Source of the DNA: Streptococcus sp. HF-1907
Lineage (GTDB): Bacteria; Bacillota; Bacilli; Lactobacillales; Streptococcaceae
DNA length: 64,000 nucleotides
Direction of reading: 5' to 3'
NCBI RefSeq assembly: GCF_015594605.1
Contig: NZ_JADNQT010000001.1
Span: forward strand, 310,001 to 374,000
The notes under the pieces are model-generated. The model was given only the letters and a program-made list of their open reading frames with translations, was not told where the DNA came from and did no database searches. This document shows, one piece after another, positions 1 to 8,324 of this stretch. Position numbers and translations under genes: made by a program. Numbering within the stretch: the first letter of the stretch is position 1; each line of letters begins with the position of its first letter.

Positions 1-63
1 GGTTCCCATAGCACCATCTGCTAGGAGAATATCAGTTTTTAAACGTTCTAATAGTTGGGCCAT
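1..63 (-). CDS. Bifunctional homocysteine S-methyltransferase / methylenetetrahydrofolate reductase, N-terminal fragment
   Basis: Only the first 21 codons are inside the window. They start with ATG behind an AAGGAAG ribosome binding site and contain the DGAMGT motif that opens the homocysteine methyltransferase domain of YitJ/MetF-type fusion proteins. It follows metE by 17 bp on the same strand, so the two are probably co-transcribed. In streptococci this partner supplies 5-methyltetrahydrofolate for MetE. The fusion with a reductase domain is inferred from family knowledge, because the rest lies outside the window. Confidence 0.6.
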   Translation of the reverse strand, partial: MAQLLERLKTDILLADGAMGT

Positions 64-80
64 AGTTCTTCCTTTCTAGC

Positions 81-2321
81 TTAGTTATTAAATTTTTGAC
101 GGACTTGCTTGGTGGCTGCGACCAAGACTTTTAAAGCAGCGATTGTTTCAGGCTCACGTCTTGTTTTAAGGCCACAATCTGGATTGACCCAAAATTGTTG
201 CACTGATAATTGCTGTAATGGGCGTTCAATATTTGCCACAACTTCCTCCAAAGTCGGAACACGTGGTGAGTGGATATCATAAACTCCAAGACCAATTCCT
301 AGCGGATAAGTTGCAGTTTCAAAGGCTTCAATGATATCACCATGACTACGACTAGTTTCAATAGAGATAACATCAGCATCCAAGTCACGAATGGAATCAA
401 TGATTTCAGCGAAATTAGAATAGCACATATGCGTATGAATTTGAGTGCTATCCTTAACAGATGAAGTTGCTAATCGGAATGCTGCAACCGAGTCATCCAA
501 GTAAGCTTTTTGTTTCGTTTTACGAAGGGGCAAGCCTTCACGAAGCGCTGCTTCATCCACCTGAATAATCGGAATACCTGCATCTTCCAAGAGTTTGATT
601 TCATCCTTAATGGCAAGTGCAATCTGATTAAAAAGCTCCTGACGTGAAATATCTGTCCGTTCAAATGACCAATTGGTAATGGTAATTGGTCCAGTCAACA
701 TCCCTTTGACAGGTCGCTTAGTCAAACTTTGTGCATAAACAGTTTCTTTAACCGTCAAGGGCTGAATATGTTGCACATCCCCATAGATAATCGGAGGTTT
801 AACAGCACGAGAGCCATAAGATTGCACCCAACCACCTGCTGTTGTTGCAAAACCAGCTAATTTTTGACCGAAGAATTCTACCATGTCCACGCGCTCAAAT
901 TCTCCGTGTACCAAAACATCAATGTCCAAGTCTTCCTGAATCTTAATCCAACGCGCAATTTCTGATTTGATAAAGTCTTCATAATCTTGGTCAGAAATTT
1001 GCTGACGCTTCCAAGCCAGACGCGTCCTTCTCACCTCAGCAGATTGAGGGAAGGAACCAATGGTTGTCGTTGGCAAGATCGGTAAGTTGAGCTTTTCTTG
1101 TTGAAGGGCATAACGTTCTTTAAATGGAAGCTGGCGCTCCTTAGCAACAGTTTCCAAATCTTCTAAAGCCACATGACGGAAATCAGCTGCCTGCAAGGCT
1201 TCATAGGCTAGAAGCTTCTGAGCAAATGCTGGGCTATGCTCTGCCTGTCCCACTTGGTCAGCTAAAAGACGTAACTCCTGCAATTTTTCATCGGCAAAGG
1301 CTAAGCCATCTTTCAAAACTGGGTCTAAGCCAGTTTCATTTTTGGTAGTTACTGGCACATGCAAAAGTGAGCATGATGGCTGGATAATGACTTCTTTGAC
1401 TTGATCTTGAATTTTGCCAAGTAAGGTTTGTGCTTGGGCTAAATCAGTTCCCCAGACGTTTCGACCATTGATAAGACCTGCAAAAATGACCTTGTCCTTG
1501 AAATAGCCAGCTTCTAGCGCAGCCACATTTTCCTCTAAACCATGGACAAAATCAAGACCAAAAGCCGCAACTGGTAAGCTTGACAAAGTCTCAGCATCCA
1601 CTAATGCTTCAAAGTAAGTCTGGAAAATCAACTTGGCTTCAGGAACCTCCTTAGCAAAATAAGCATAGACATTCTTAGCGGCATTTAGAAAATTGTGCCC
1701 TTCATCGGTTACAAAAATCGGTTCATCAACCTGAATATAGGTCGCACCCGCAGCAACAAGCTCTTGAAAAATCTGTTTGTAGAGAGGAAGGAGACTCAAA
1801 ATGGCTGCCGTGTAGTCCTCTACGCCCGAAGACAAAGCAACATAGGTAATGGGACCTGTGATGACAGGTTTCGCTTTATCACCGACTAAGTCTCGCGCCT
1901 CTAGGTAAAGCTCTAAAAGACGATTGTTTGTTAAAGTCGGTTTTTGCTCAGACCATTCTGGCAAAAGGTAATGGTAGTTGGTATTGAACCATTTTTTCAT
2001 AGCTGACGCTACATTGTCTTTATTGCCACGCGCAAGAGCAAAGTAGAGGTCCAAATCAAAATTTTCTTTGGCGAAACGCTCAGGAATAATATTGAATTGG
2101 AAAGACAAGTCCAAGATATGATCATACAGCGAAAAATCGCCTACCGGAATCAAGTCCACACCAAGTTCAGCTTGCTTGGTTAAGAAAGCTACTCGTAAAG
2201 CTTTGATTTGGACTAATAAATCATCTTGATTGATGTCGCCATTCCAATAAGACTCAATCAATTTCTTCCATTCACGATTCTCACCAAGTCTCGGATAACC
2301 CAAATTTGACACTTTTACCAT
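81..2321 (-). CDS. metE: Cobalamin-independent methionine synthase MetE
   Basis: Transfers the methyl group of 5-methyltetrahydropteroyltri-L-glutamate to homocysteine, the last step of methionine synthesis in the cytoplasm. The 746-residue length and two-half architecture are typical. The start [13 protein letters not shown] is preceded by GGAGG; an in-frame TTG four codons upstream overlaps that SD and is not the start. The C-terminal catalytic half shows the zinc-site segments [10 protein letters not shown] and NPDCGLKTR near the end, and [17 protein letters not shown]-box lies about 115 bp upstream, so MtaR/MetR-type LysR control is likely. The metF-type gene follows downstream. Confidence 0.97.
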   Translation of the reverse strand: MVKVSNLGYPRLGENREWKKLIESYWNGDINQDDLLVQIKALRVAFLTKQAELGVDLIPVGDFSLYDHILDLSFQFNIIPERFAKENFDLDLYFALARGNKDNVASAMKKWFNTNYHYLLPEWSEQKPTLTNNRLLELYLEARDLVGDKAKPVITGPITYVALSSGVEDYTAAILSLLPLYKQIFQELVAAGATYIQVDEPIFVTDEGHNFLNAAKNVYAYFAKEVPEAKLIFQTYFEALVDAETLSSLPVAAFGLDFVHGLEENVAALEAGYFKDKVIFAGLINGRNVWGTDLAQAQTLLGKIQDQVKEVIIQPSCSLLHVPVTTKNETGLDPVLKDGLAFADEKLQELRLLADQVGQAEHSPAFAQKLLAYEALQAADFRHVALEDLETVAKERQLPFKERYALQQEKLNLPILPTTTIGSFPQSAEVRRTRLAWKRQQISDQDYEDFIKSEIARWIKIQEDLDIDVLVHGEFERVDMVEFFGQKLAGFATTAGGWVQSYGSRAVKPPIIYGDVQHIQPLTVKETVYAQSLTKRPVKGMLTGPITITNWSFERTDISRQELFNQIALAIKDEIKLLEDAGIPIIQVDEAALREGLPLRKTKQKAYLDDSVAAFRLATSSVKDSTQIHTHMCYSNFAEIIDSIRDLDADVISIETSRSHGDIIEAFETATYPLGIGLGVYDIHSPRVPTLEEVVANIERPLQQLSVQQFWVNPDCGLKTRREPETIAALKVLVAATKQVRQKFNN

Positions 2322-2337
2322 AATTACCTCCAAGCTA

Positions 2338-2358
2338 GTTATATTTAATAACTATAAC
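2338..2358 (-). promoter_or_regulatory. Degenerate second MET-box-like palindrome next to metE
   Basis: GTTATA and TATAAC arms flank a 9-bp AT-rich centre just 17 bp upstream of the metE start codon. It resembles the streptococcal MET-box TATAGTT-N3-AACTATA with several mismatches. Its position over the 5' leader would suit a secondary or vestigial operator. This is weak compared with the perfect site further upstream. Confidence 0.3.
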
Positions 2359-2436
2359 CTATATTTTTGAAACTAATTTTACAATACCTGTATACCATAT
2401 TGCAATAGGTTTTAGTATATTATTTGATTATCTCTT

Positions 2437-2457
2437 GATATAGTTTTAAACTATATC
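2437..2457. promoter_or_regulatory. MET-box (MtaR/MetR-type LysR operator) upstream of metE
   Basis: The 17-bp core TATAGTTTTAAACTATA is a perfect palindrome around a central base. It extends by two more paired bases on each side (GA/TC). It matches the MET-box described by comparative genomics for the LysR regulator MtaR of streptococcal methionine genes. An identical 21-bp copy occurs at 55048-55068, before a MetE-like paralogue. Position about 115 bp upstream of metE fits activator binding. Confidence 0.85.
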
Positions 2458-2570
2458 TGTGTTGGAATATGATGTTGAAAGTTTTTTTTACTCTATTGTT
2501 CATGTATTTTTGGGTGATGGTAGTTTCTTTCGCTTTGCTACTTATAAAATCGTTGCTTCACTATCTAAAA

Positions 2571-2600
2571 AATAATCGTCAATTGGAGCTGACGATTATT
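2571..2600 (-). terminator. Rho-independent terminator after the ArsR-type regulator gene
   Basis: An 11-bp perfect stem (AATAATCGTCA / TGACGATTATT) with an 8-nt loop is followed on the minus strand by a T-run. It lies six bases past the regulator's stop codon. Confidence 0.85.
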
Positions 2601-2605
2601 TTCAT

Positions 2606-3625
2606 TTATAAATCAAAATCTTTAGTCAATTTGTCAACGACTTGACGGAGGAGGGTTTTGTTGATGTTATATTTGATATTCTTATCTTCTTCGTTAAAGG
2701 TTAGTAGGCGTTGGTTGATTAACTTTTTTGTGTGGAAAGACACGCCTGCGGTGGTAATACCGATTTTTTCAGCAATGTCCTTATTCTTCATGTGAGATTT
2801 AACCAATTCAACTAGGACTTTGTAGCGGTTGGTATCACTCAAACATTTAACGATTTCGGAAAAGCGTTCTTCGTTAAATTGTTCAACATTGGATAAGTAA
2901 TGTGGTGTTGATGTAGAGACAACTAATAACCCCTTTGCTTCATTTTCTTCCGTGATAAGGGCAAAGGAGCCGATGAGCTTACTAACAACCATAACATGCA
3001 CGTCATCTAGTTGGCCAACATAATCTAGAAAATTACTTTCGTGTTCACTGATACGAAGAGCGTTTAAATCAAGCTGAGCTGAAAAATTAGCAAGCTCTTG
3101 ACTATATTTTTTATAGTAGGGGTCGTAAATAGCCTTGACCTTTTTTAAAATAACCGCAAATTTGCTAACCATCTCCTTAGGGTGTTGAGCAATAGTGTAA
3201 CAATACCACTTTTCTTGAGCTGAAAATCGGTCTGATTCCTCTAGTAATTGGGAAATAAGCAGACCTCGTCTGTCCTCAGCTACTTCCATTGCTTCTAGCA
3301 GACTCTCGATAATACTTTCTGCTGACATTCCCTCAAAAAATGCTAAGGTTTCTTCAAAAGTCTTAGGGTCTTGCCCTTGTCTAAGTAAATTCCAGTAGAG
3401 GTAAGAAGGAAATTTAAAATGAGGTCCTTTTAGAATATAAGGTGCAAGTTCATCTTTTAACGGAGCCAGAGCTTTTGCTACTTCTTCATAATCAGAAAGC
3501 ACATCCTTATTGACAGAGCTCAATAAAACCTTGAAATCATCTGAATAATCCACGACTGCCATAGCACTGATGGCTAGAAATTCGAAAATCTGACCTCGAT
3601 ACGCCTCAAAATAATAAGTTGTCAT
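2606..3625 (-). CDS. ArsR/SmtB-type winged-helix regulator with long N-terminal domain
   Basis: 339 residues. The last 90 form an ArsR-like winged helix: SDTNRYKVLVELVKSH, then the recognition-helix region DIAEKIGITTAGVSFHTKKL. The first 240 residues are helical with no motif I recognise, matching the large streptococcal HTH proteins that accompany MFS permeases. Its ATG overlaps the stop of the upstream MFS gene by one base (TAATG), so it is translationally coupled to that broken gene. Two TTAAG-N6-CTTrA palindromes before the operon may be its operators. The ligand is unknown. The regulator itself looks intact although its partner permease is not. Confidence 0.75.
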   Translation of the reverse strand: MTTYYFEAYRGQIFEFLAISAMAVVDYSDDFKVLLSSVNKDVLSDYEEVAKALAPLKDELAPYILKGPHFKFPSYLYWNLLRQGQDPKTFEETLAFFEGMSAESIIESLLEAMEVAEDRRGLLISQLLEESDRFSAQEKWYCYTIAQHPKEMVSKFAVILKKVKAIYDPYYKKYSQELANFSAQLDLNALRISEHESNFLDYVGQLDDVHVMVVSKLIGSFALITEENEAKGLLVVSTSTPHYLSNVEQFNEERFSEIVKCLSDTNRYKVLVELVKSHMKNKDIAEKIGITTAGVSFHTKKLINQRLLTFNEEDKNIKYNINKTLLRQVVDKLTKDFDL

Positions 3626-4951
3626 TATAATTCTTCTTTACGTTTAATAGAGTAACCATAAATAGTTAAGCCGACGCTTAACAAAATCATTAGCACAATA
3701 ATTGTAGAGGATTTTACTAGCAAAATCAAGCCTGAAAGCAAAAGCTTCATGAGAATATTTCCTGCTTGAAAGTAAGAAGTCGTACCATTTGAGACCGTGG
3801 CAATCTTATCTTCTGGGACTTGATTCATCATAGTCGCTACAAATTTAGGATTGATAAAACCTAGCAAGACAATCATAATACCCAAAATCATTAGCACAAT
3901 AATTGTAGAGGATTTTACTAGCAAAATCAAGCCTGAAAGCAAAAGCTTCATGAGAATATTTCCTGCTTGAAAGTAAGAAGTCGTACCATTTGAGACCGTG
4001 GCAATCTTATCTTCTGGGACTTGATTCATCATAGTCGCTACAAATTTAGGATTGATAAAACCTAGCAAGACAATCATAATACCCAAAATCATTAGCACCC
4101 AAAAGATATTATGGTAATAAAAACCAGCAAACAATAAGATACTAAGGAGCAATTCTGCTAGTAATAAGTTGATGGTGTGAGCATGATGTAAGAAACGCAT
4201 GCTTAAAACATTTCCTAAAACATTACCGATAGCTGTCACAATAGAGATGGTTGCAAGTGTTATGGCAGAATTGACGATGACAAACTGCTTATCTTCAGCA
4301 ATCAAAAGAACAACTATAAGAGATAAACTTGAAAACATGCCATTCATGATAGGGACGGAGCTCATCAATATGCATCAATTCTCTAAGGGCATCTTTAAGT
4401 CCTAACCATAATTCATTGAGCAGGCCGGATGCTTCTGATTTCCGAGTCTCTACTGAAGTCGTGCCCAGCGTTTGATAGTGTTCTTGGCACAGCAATGCTT
4501 TTAGAGAAGGCCTCAAAGAAAAAATAATGAGACCGCAAATTAAGAAAGTGCCAGAGTTGAGGAAAGCGTGGGTTCGGTAAGACAGGAAGGTGATAAGAGC
4601 GACACCTGCTCCTTGAAAAGCGATATCTAGGTCGAAAGAAATAGCTTGGCGAAAAGCCAGAGCATCTTGACGGTCATCATTGGAGACCACTCGTAGACTG
4701 ATGGATGTGTACAAGCCATTCTCGTACTGACCTGCTATCGCTGCTAAAAATTCAACAAGAATGAGGAAGGCAGATAAAATCGGAAAGGTCTCCGAGGCAG
4801 AAATCAACGAAATGGCGAACTTGGCGGTAGGTAAAAGTAAAACGTAATTCATCAAAGCTAGATAATAAAGGACATCCCCGAAGTTTGATAGCATGTCACT
4901 AGCTAAAGTTGTCATGTAGAGGCGATTGGTTAATAGTTTTTTTATAAACAC
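3625..4951 (-). pseudogene. Broken MFS efflux transporter (frameshift plus internal duplication)
   Basis: The N-terminal part (4295-4951, GTG start) has MFS-like membrane segments and runs in frame until about 4370. The remainder (SVPIMNG onward, to 3625) lies in another frame, so a one-base indel near GAGCTCCGTCC splits the gene. The second half carries a 67-residue block twice (GIMIVLLGFINPKFVATMMN and onward), produced by the exact 201-bp tandem duplication. The join ISASETFPILSAFLI-LVEFLAAIAG near residue 65 also looks like a deletion of early helices; that is inference. It was probably a drug or peptide exporter paired with the downstream ArsR-type regulator. Confidence 0.85.
3682..4098. 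repeat. Exact 201-bp tandem duplication bounded by a 15-bp direct repeat
   Basis: The sequence CAAAATCATTAGCAC occurs at 3682, 3883 and 4084, exactly 201 bp apart, and the DNA between successive copies appears identical. This is the pattern left by unequal recombination or slippage between two pre-existing 15-bp repeats. Because 201 is divisible by three, the duplication itself keeps frame and adds 67 residues to the MFS reading frame. Confidence 0.97.
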
Positions 4952-4973
4952 CAGCTTAATATATTTTGTTCTA

Positions 4974-5027
4974 TTAAGTAATTACTTGATTATGTTTAGC
5001 ATTCATATTCATTAAGCCAATACTTAA
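4974..5027. promoter_or_regulatory. Pair of candidate ArsR-type operators upstream of the MFS-regulator operon
   Basis: Two 16-bp imperfect palindromes, TTAAGTAATTACTTGA (4974-4989) and TTAAGCCAATACTTAA (5012-5027), share the form TTAAG-N6-CTTrA. They lie 38 bp apart, immediately upstream of the MFS pseudogene start. The first has a perfect 12-bp core. The position suggests autoregulation by the downstream ArsR-type protein. The assignment is inference. Confidence 0.55.
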
Positions 5028-5078
5028 TTTAAAAAGAATTATCTAAAATGAATAAAACAGATGCTAAATAACATTAAA

Positions 5079-5108
5079 GTGACACCCCTACTACTTTTAT
5101 GCTAAAAT
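5079..5108 (+). promoter_or_regulatory. SigA promoter of the secreted-protein gene
   Basis: -35 GTGACA (5079-5084), an 18-bp spacer, and an extended -10 TGCTAAAAT ending at 5108. The start codon follows at 5138 after an AAAAAGGACA-like ribosome binding site. Confidence 0.55.
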
Positions 5109-5137
5109 AGAAGGCAGGACAAAAAGGACAAACCAAC

Positions 5138-6373
5138 ATGATTTACCTAAAAAGACTACTTAGCCTTATCATTTTAGCTAGTCTGGGCTTCATGATTTGG
5201 CAGCACGACAGCAGACAGCGCGCCTTTGAAACGCGTTTTCGCAAGCAGACACCCCTCTTTGAGAAAATGGTCGCCAAAAATTCCAGCTACCGAGCTCTCC
5301 CCTTTGAGGATAAGCTAAAGATTCGCCCCATTATTTTGAAAAATATTGCTGCGCTACAAGCTCAAGGTTGGTCCCAGACGACGATTCAGACGACCTACCT
5401 AAACAGCCTCTACCTCCGCTCTGACATATCAAAATCTCTCAAAAAACAAATTGAAAAGCCTGTCAAACAAGCCCGCATCATCGGCAGTAACAGCTTTCGC
5501 CAACTCTGGCAGACTGAATACGGCAACGCTGAAAATCTCAGTCAAGACAAGGCAGACAAACTACTCCACCTGATTATGACCAGCATTAAGATGCCAAAAG
5601 CTCTCAACGGTCAAGTCAAGCAGACCAAACGATTGCTCAGCCATTTCGATAACAGCCTGACACCCAGCGACCCCTTCTGGAGCCAATTAGCCCTGCTGGT
5701 TCAGACGCTTTACCCTAATGATGATTTTACCCTAGCAAGTCCATTTAGTGACCAGGTTCATCAGCTACGCTATATTATTTCTGGCCAACAAGCCCAGTGG
5801 GTCCGCCATTTCTATCGTGAGGACGGCGAGACAGACAGCGATGCCCTAGCCAAATACTTGGCTCACCTGTCCAAGGACGACTACAGTCTGACCGAATCCT
5901 CCCGCTACCACAATAAAGTCGCGGCAGAAAAAACAAGCAGTGGCAAACTCAAAGCGGTTTATGCGGATAACGTTGAGCAGAGCAATTTCAAGGTGCTGAT
6001 TAAGTTCCACTCGGAATTTATTGTATCCGAGCAAGGACAATTCTTGAATGAGACGGATGTCGAAAATCGCTCCAGAAATGCAATCATCAATAGCGCTAGC
6101 TTCAATTATGCCAACCAAAACGACGCCAGACACTTCCAGTTAGATGTCAATTCTATCGAGCCCCACGAGCCTAAGTTTGCCTTGCAAGCTCTGCTCCACG
6201 GCGACAGCGTCTTCATGGTGCCAACAATCAAGCAACAAAAATCCAAGCACAATAAAATCTTTAGTCGCAAAGGAAAATCCTCAAAACAGCTGGTCAAGGC
6301 TGTGGTTAAACAGTTTTCTAAGCTCATCGACTATTACCAATCCGTCATCGGAAACATCAAAAAAGAGAGTTAA
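5138..6373 (+). CDS. Membrane-anchored extracellular protein of unknown function
   Basis: 411 residues. Residues 4-22 form one hydrophobic segment after a short basic start (MIYLKRLL), with no lipobox and no clear cleavage site, so it is probably a signal anchor. The rest is hydrophilic, rich in Lys, Gln and Ser, with no LPXTG. I do not recognise a family. The C-terminal third (about 275-360) has alternating polar/hydrophobic stretches that could be beta-rich, and the tail is strongly basic (KQQKSKHNKIFSRKGKSSK). It has its own promoter and terminator, so it is a single-gene unit. Its codon use looks more C-rich than the neighbouring MFS/ArsR genes. Confidence 0.6.
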   Translation: MIYLKRLLSLIILASLGFMIWQHDSRQRAFETRFRKQTPLFEKMVAKNSSYRALPFEDKLKIRPIILKNIAALQAQGWSQTTIQTTYLNSLYLRSDISKSLKKQIEKPVKQARIIGSNSFRQLWQTEYGNAENLSQDKADKLLHLIMTSIKMPKALNGQVKQTKRLLSHFDNSLTPSDPFWSQLALLVQTLYPNDDFTLASPFSDQVHQLRYIISGQQAQWVRHFYREDGETDSDALAKYLAHLSKDDYSLTESSRYHNKVAAEKTSSGKLKAVYADNVEQSNFKVLIKFHSEFIVSEQGQFLNETDVENRSRNAIINSASFNYANQNDARHFQLDVNSIEPHEPKFALQALLHGDSVFMVPTIKQQKSKHNKIFSRKGKSSKQLVKAVVKQFSKLIDYYQSVIGNIKKES

Positions 6374-6391
6374 ACGCGATTAACCCTCTTT
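6362..6391 (+). terminator. Terminator of the secreted-protein gene
   Basis: A 12-bp stem with one mismatch (AAAGAGAGTTAA / TTAACCCTCTTT) and a 6-nt loop. It incorporates the stop codon and is followed by a TTTTGTCTT tract. Confidence 0.7.
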
Positions 6392-6404
6392 TGTCTTATT
6401 CAAC

Positions 6405-7745
6405 TTAACGCATCACTGCTCCAAGTTGGCTGATGATGGCGTGGGTCACACCTGGGAAGGCAAAAATCATGTTGCCAAGGTCTTGACCTGTGATTTTTTG
6501 GTTGATGATGAGGGTCATCATGTTGAGAATTGCTTCCGCATCATCACTGATTAGTTCAGCACCGACAAGGTGTTTATTTTCATCCAAAATGAAGGTAATT
6601 TCAGCATCTTTTTCATTTTTTGTTTCAAAGAGGCTAGCTTGACCGTATTTGTATGGGATGATTTGGAGATTTTCATTGGCTTTTGCTTCTTTGACTGTCA
6701 CACCGACTTGTCCAATACGTGGAAGGGTGAAAACAAGGTTTGGAATAGCTGGGTAGCTGATAGCTTCTTGGTTTCCTAAGATTTGACCGGCGATGTATTT
6801 TGATTCAAAAATAGCCGTCGGTGTCAACTTAGGCACGGTTTTGTCAATGACATCCCCTGAAACGTAGATATGTGGATACTTTGTCCGCAAATGGTCATCA
6901 ACTTTGATACCACGCGCTGACGCTTCGATACCAAGTGATTTAAGACCGATATTTTCAACGTTTGCCACACGTCCTGTCGCGTCTAGGACATAGTCAACTT
7001 CAAGCGCAAGCCCATTTTGCGTCTTAACAAGATAACCCTTAGCCACTTCTTCAACGGAGGCAACTGCTTGGTTGAAGTGAAATTGCACGCCTTGTTTTTC
7101 CAAGTCAGCTACCACTGTCGCCACATAATCTTGGTGGTAAGCAGCGAGCGCTTGGCTGGTAAATTCAATGATATGAACTTCTTTGCCAAGAAGTGCCATC
7201 ATTGAGGCAAATTCAAGTGAGATGATACCAGCGCCAATCATGACAAAGCGGTCTGGAAGAGCATGAAGAGACAAGAAATCACGGCTGTCTTTCAAGAATT
7301 CTTGACCAGGAATGTTGAGGCGAGCCTCGCGAGCGCCAATTCCGATGATGATGTTCTCACCATAAATTTCTTCACCGTTGACCAAGACCGTGTGCTCACC
7401 TGTCAATTGACTGTGACCTTTGATAAAGTCAAAGACGAGGCGTTGGAACATACCGTTCAAAAATTGTGGGAAGGGGTTAGTCACTGCATCTTTGTAAGCC
7501 ATCAATTGAGGCCAGTTAATGGTGAAATCACCCTCTTTTCCGATACCTTGGTAACGGTTTGATTTATGAAGAACTTCAAATGGTCCGTCCAAGAGAATTT
7601 TGGCATCACAACCATAGTTAGTACAGGTCCCACCCTCAAGGTCCTTTTCGATAATCAAAACTGACTTGCCAGCCTGTTTCAAAATTGTTGCGCCATGCCA
7701 GGCTGCATGACCACTTCCGATAAAAATCGCATCATATTGTTTCAT
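6405..7745 (-). CDS. FAD/NAD(P)-dependent pyridine nucleotide-disulfide oxidoreductase (Lpd/MerA-like)
   Basis: 446 residues with class-I disulfide reductase architecture. There is an N-terminal FAD site (AIFIGSGHAAWHGA), a redox pair in GGTCTNYGCDAK (Cys41 and Cys46), an NAD(P)-binding motif MIGAGIISLEFASMMALLG near 170-190, a second FAD motif YVSGDVID near 300, and a dimerisation domain. The usual C-terminal HxxxxxE motif is replaced by FAFPGVTHAIISQL, so the substrate is probably not glutathione or lipoamide. The gene is divergent from an OhrR-like redox regulator and shares an operator with it, so a role in thiol or peroxide stress is likely. The substrate is unknown. Confidence 0.8.
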   Translation of the reverse strand: MKQYDAIFIGSGHAAWHGATILKQAGKSVLIIEKDLEGGTCTNYGCDAKILLDGPFEVLHKSNRYQGIGKEGDFTINWPQLMAYKDAVTNPFPQFLNGMFQRLVFDFIKGHSQLTGEHTVLVNGEEIYGENIIIGIGAREARLNIPGQEFLKDSRDFLSLHALPDRFVMIGAGIISLEFASMMALLGKEVHIIEFTSQALAAYHQDYVATVVADLEKQGVQFHFNQAVASVEEVAKGYLVKTQNGLALEVDYVLDATGRVANVENIGLKSLGIEASARGIKVDDHLRTKYPHIYVSGDVIDKTVPKLTPTAIFESKYIAGQILGNQEAISYPAIPNLVFTLPRIGQVGVTVKEAKANENLQIIPYKYGQASLFETKNEKDAEITFILDENKHLVGAELISDDAEAILNMMTLIINQKITGQDLGNMIFAFPGVTHAIISQLGAVMR

Positions 7746-7791
7746 AATTGTCGCTCCACTTCTTTTTAATCGTACGCGATTGATTTACTTT

Positions 7792-7834
7792 GTTATAACA
7801 CTTCCAAACCATTATTCAAGAAAATGGTTTGGAA
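7792..7834. promoter_or_regulatory. Divergent promoter region with a 12-bp-arm operator (redox regulator)
   Basis: TTCCAAACCATT (7802-7813) and AATGGTTTGGAA (7823-7834) form a perfect inverted repeat around a 9-bp centre. It covers the -35 and spacer of the leftward promoter (-35 TTGAAT at 7814-7819, 16-bp spacer, -10 TATAAC at 7792-7797). It also sits just upstream of the rightward extended -10 (7843-7848). One bound dimer could shut off both the reductase gene and the regulator gene. Confidence 0.75.
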
Positions 7835-7839
7835 AAACA

Positions 7840-7848
7840 TGGTATAAT
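7840..7848 (+). promoter_or_regulatory. Extended -10 box of the OhrR-like gene, only 6 nt from the start codon
   Basis: TGGTATAAT ends at 7848 and the ATG begins at 7855. Transcription would start at about the A of the ATG, predicting a leaderless mRNA; no ribosome binding site is present. Confidence 0.6.
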
Positions 7849-7854
7849 AGAAAC

Positions 7855-8289
7855 ATGAAAGAGCAATTACCCTTAGACGAACAATTTTGTTTCACGGTCA
7901 ATGAGACCCATAAATTATTTAATAAATTCTATCAAAAAGCGCTTGAGAACTACAAACTGACCTACACCCAGTACACGGTCCTGCTAGCACTTTGGGAAGA
8001 GGACAATCGTCACCTCAAGGAGCTGGCTTACATTTTATCCCTGAATTCCAATACGCTGACGCCTTTGCTGCGCCGAATGGAAGAGCAAGGCTGGCTGGTG
8101 CGACACAAACCCAAAGAGGACAAACGCCAGTTGATGATTCAATTAACAGAAAAAGGACAAGCTTCCAAGGACAGCATCCAGGCCTCTGTTCGTTCTTGTG
8201 GTGCCTGTCTCAGTGGCTTGTCAGAAGAAGAATATCGAACAGCTCTGTTATTTCTCCAAAAAATCAATCAAGCCTTACGTGAAGACTAA
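7855..8289 (+). CDS. MarR-family regulator, OhrR-like (peroxide sensing)
   Basis: 144 residues, start MKEQLPLDEQFCF. Cys12 in EQFCFTVNE, together with KLTYTQYTVLLALWEED, reproduces the redox-cysteine and tyrosine context of OhrR one-Cys sensors (Cys15 in B. subtilis). The winged helix follows: LKELAYILSLNSNTLTPLLRRMEEQGWL and the wing KPKEDKRQLMIQLTEKG. I chose this ATG because upstream in-frame codons overlap the -10 box. It is divergent from the disulfide reductase across a strong palindrome, suggesting it represses both genes until oxidised. No ohr gene is adjacent, so the regulated enzyme here would be the reductase. Confidence 0.8.
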   Translation: MKEQLPLDEQFCFTVNETHKLFNKFYQKALENYKLTYTQYTVLLALWEEDNRHLKELAYILSLNSNTLTPLLRRMEEQGWLVRHKPKEDKRQLMIQLTEKGQASKDSIQASVRSCGACLSGLSEEEYRTALLFLQKINQALRED

Positions 8290-8320
8290 AAACCAGATTG
8301 CCGAGACAATCTGGTTTTTG
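8288..8320. terminator. Bidirectional terminator between the OhrR-like and serine hydrolase genes
   Basis: Perfect 12-bp stem AAAACCAGATTG / CAATCTGGTTTT with a 6-nt loop, A-rich on the left and T-rich on the right. It can serve the two convergent genes. Confidence 0.9.
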
Positions 8321-8324
8321 TTTA

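Noticed and set aside
4360..4375. Programmed ribosomal frameshift in the MFS gene
   Set aside because: No slippery heptamer or downstream structure is visible, and the gene has other damage, so a disabling mutation is simpler.
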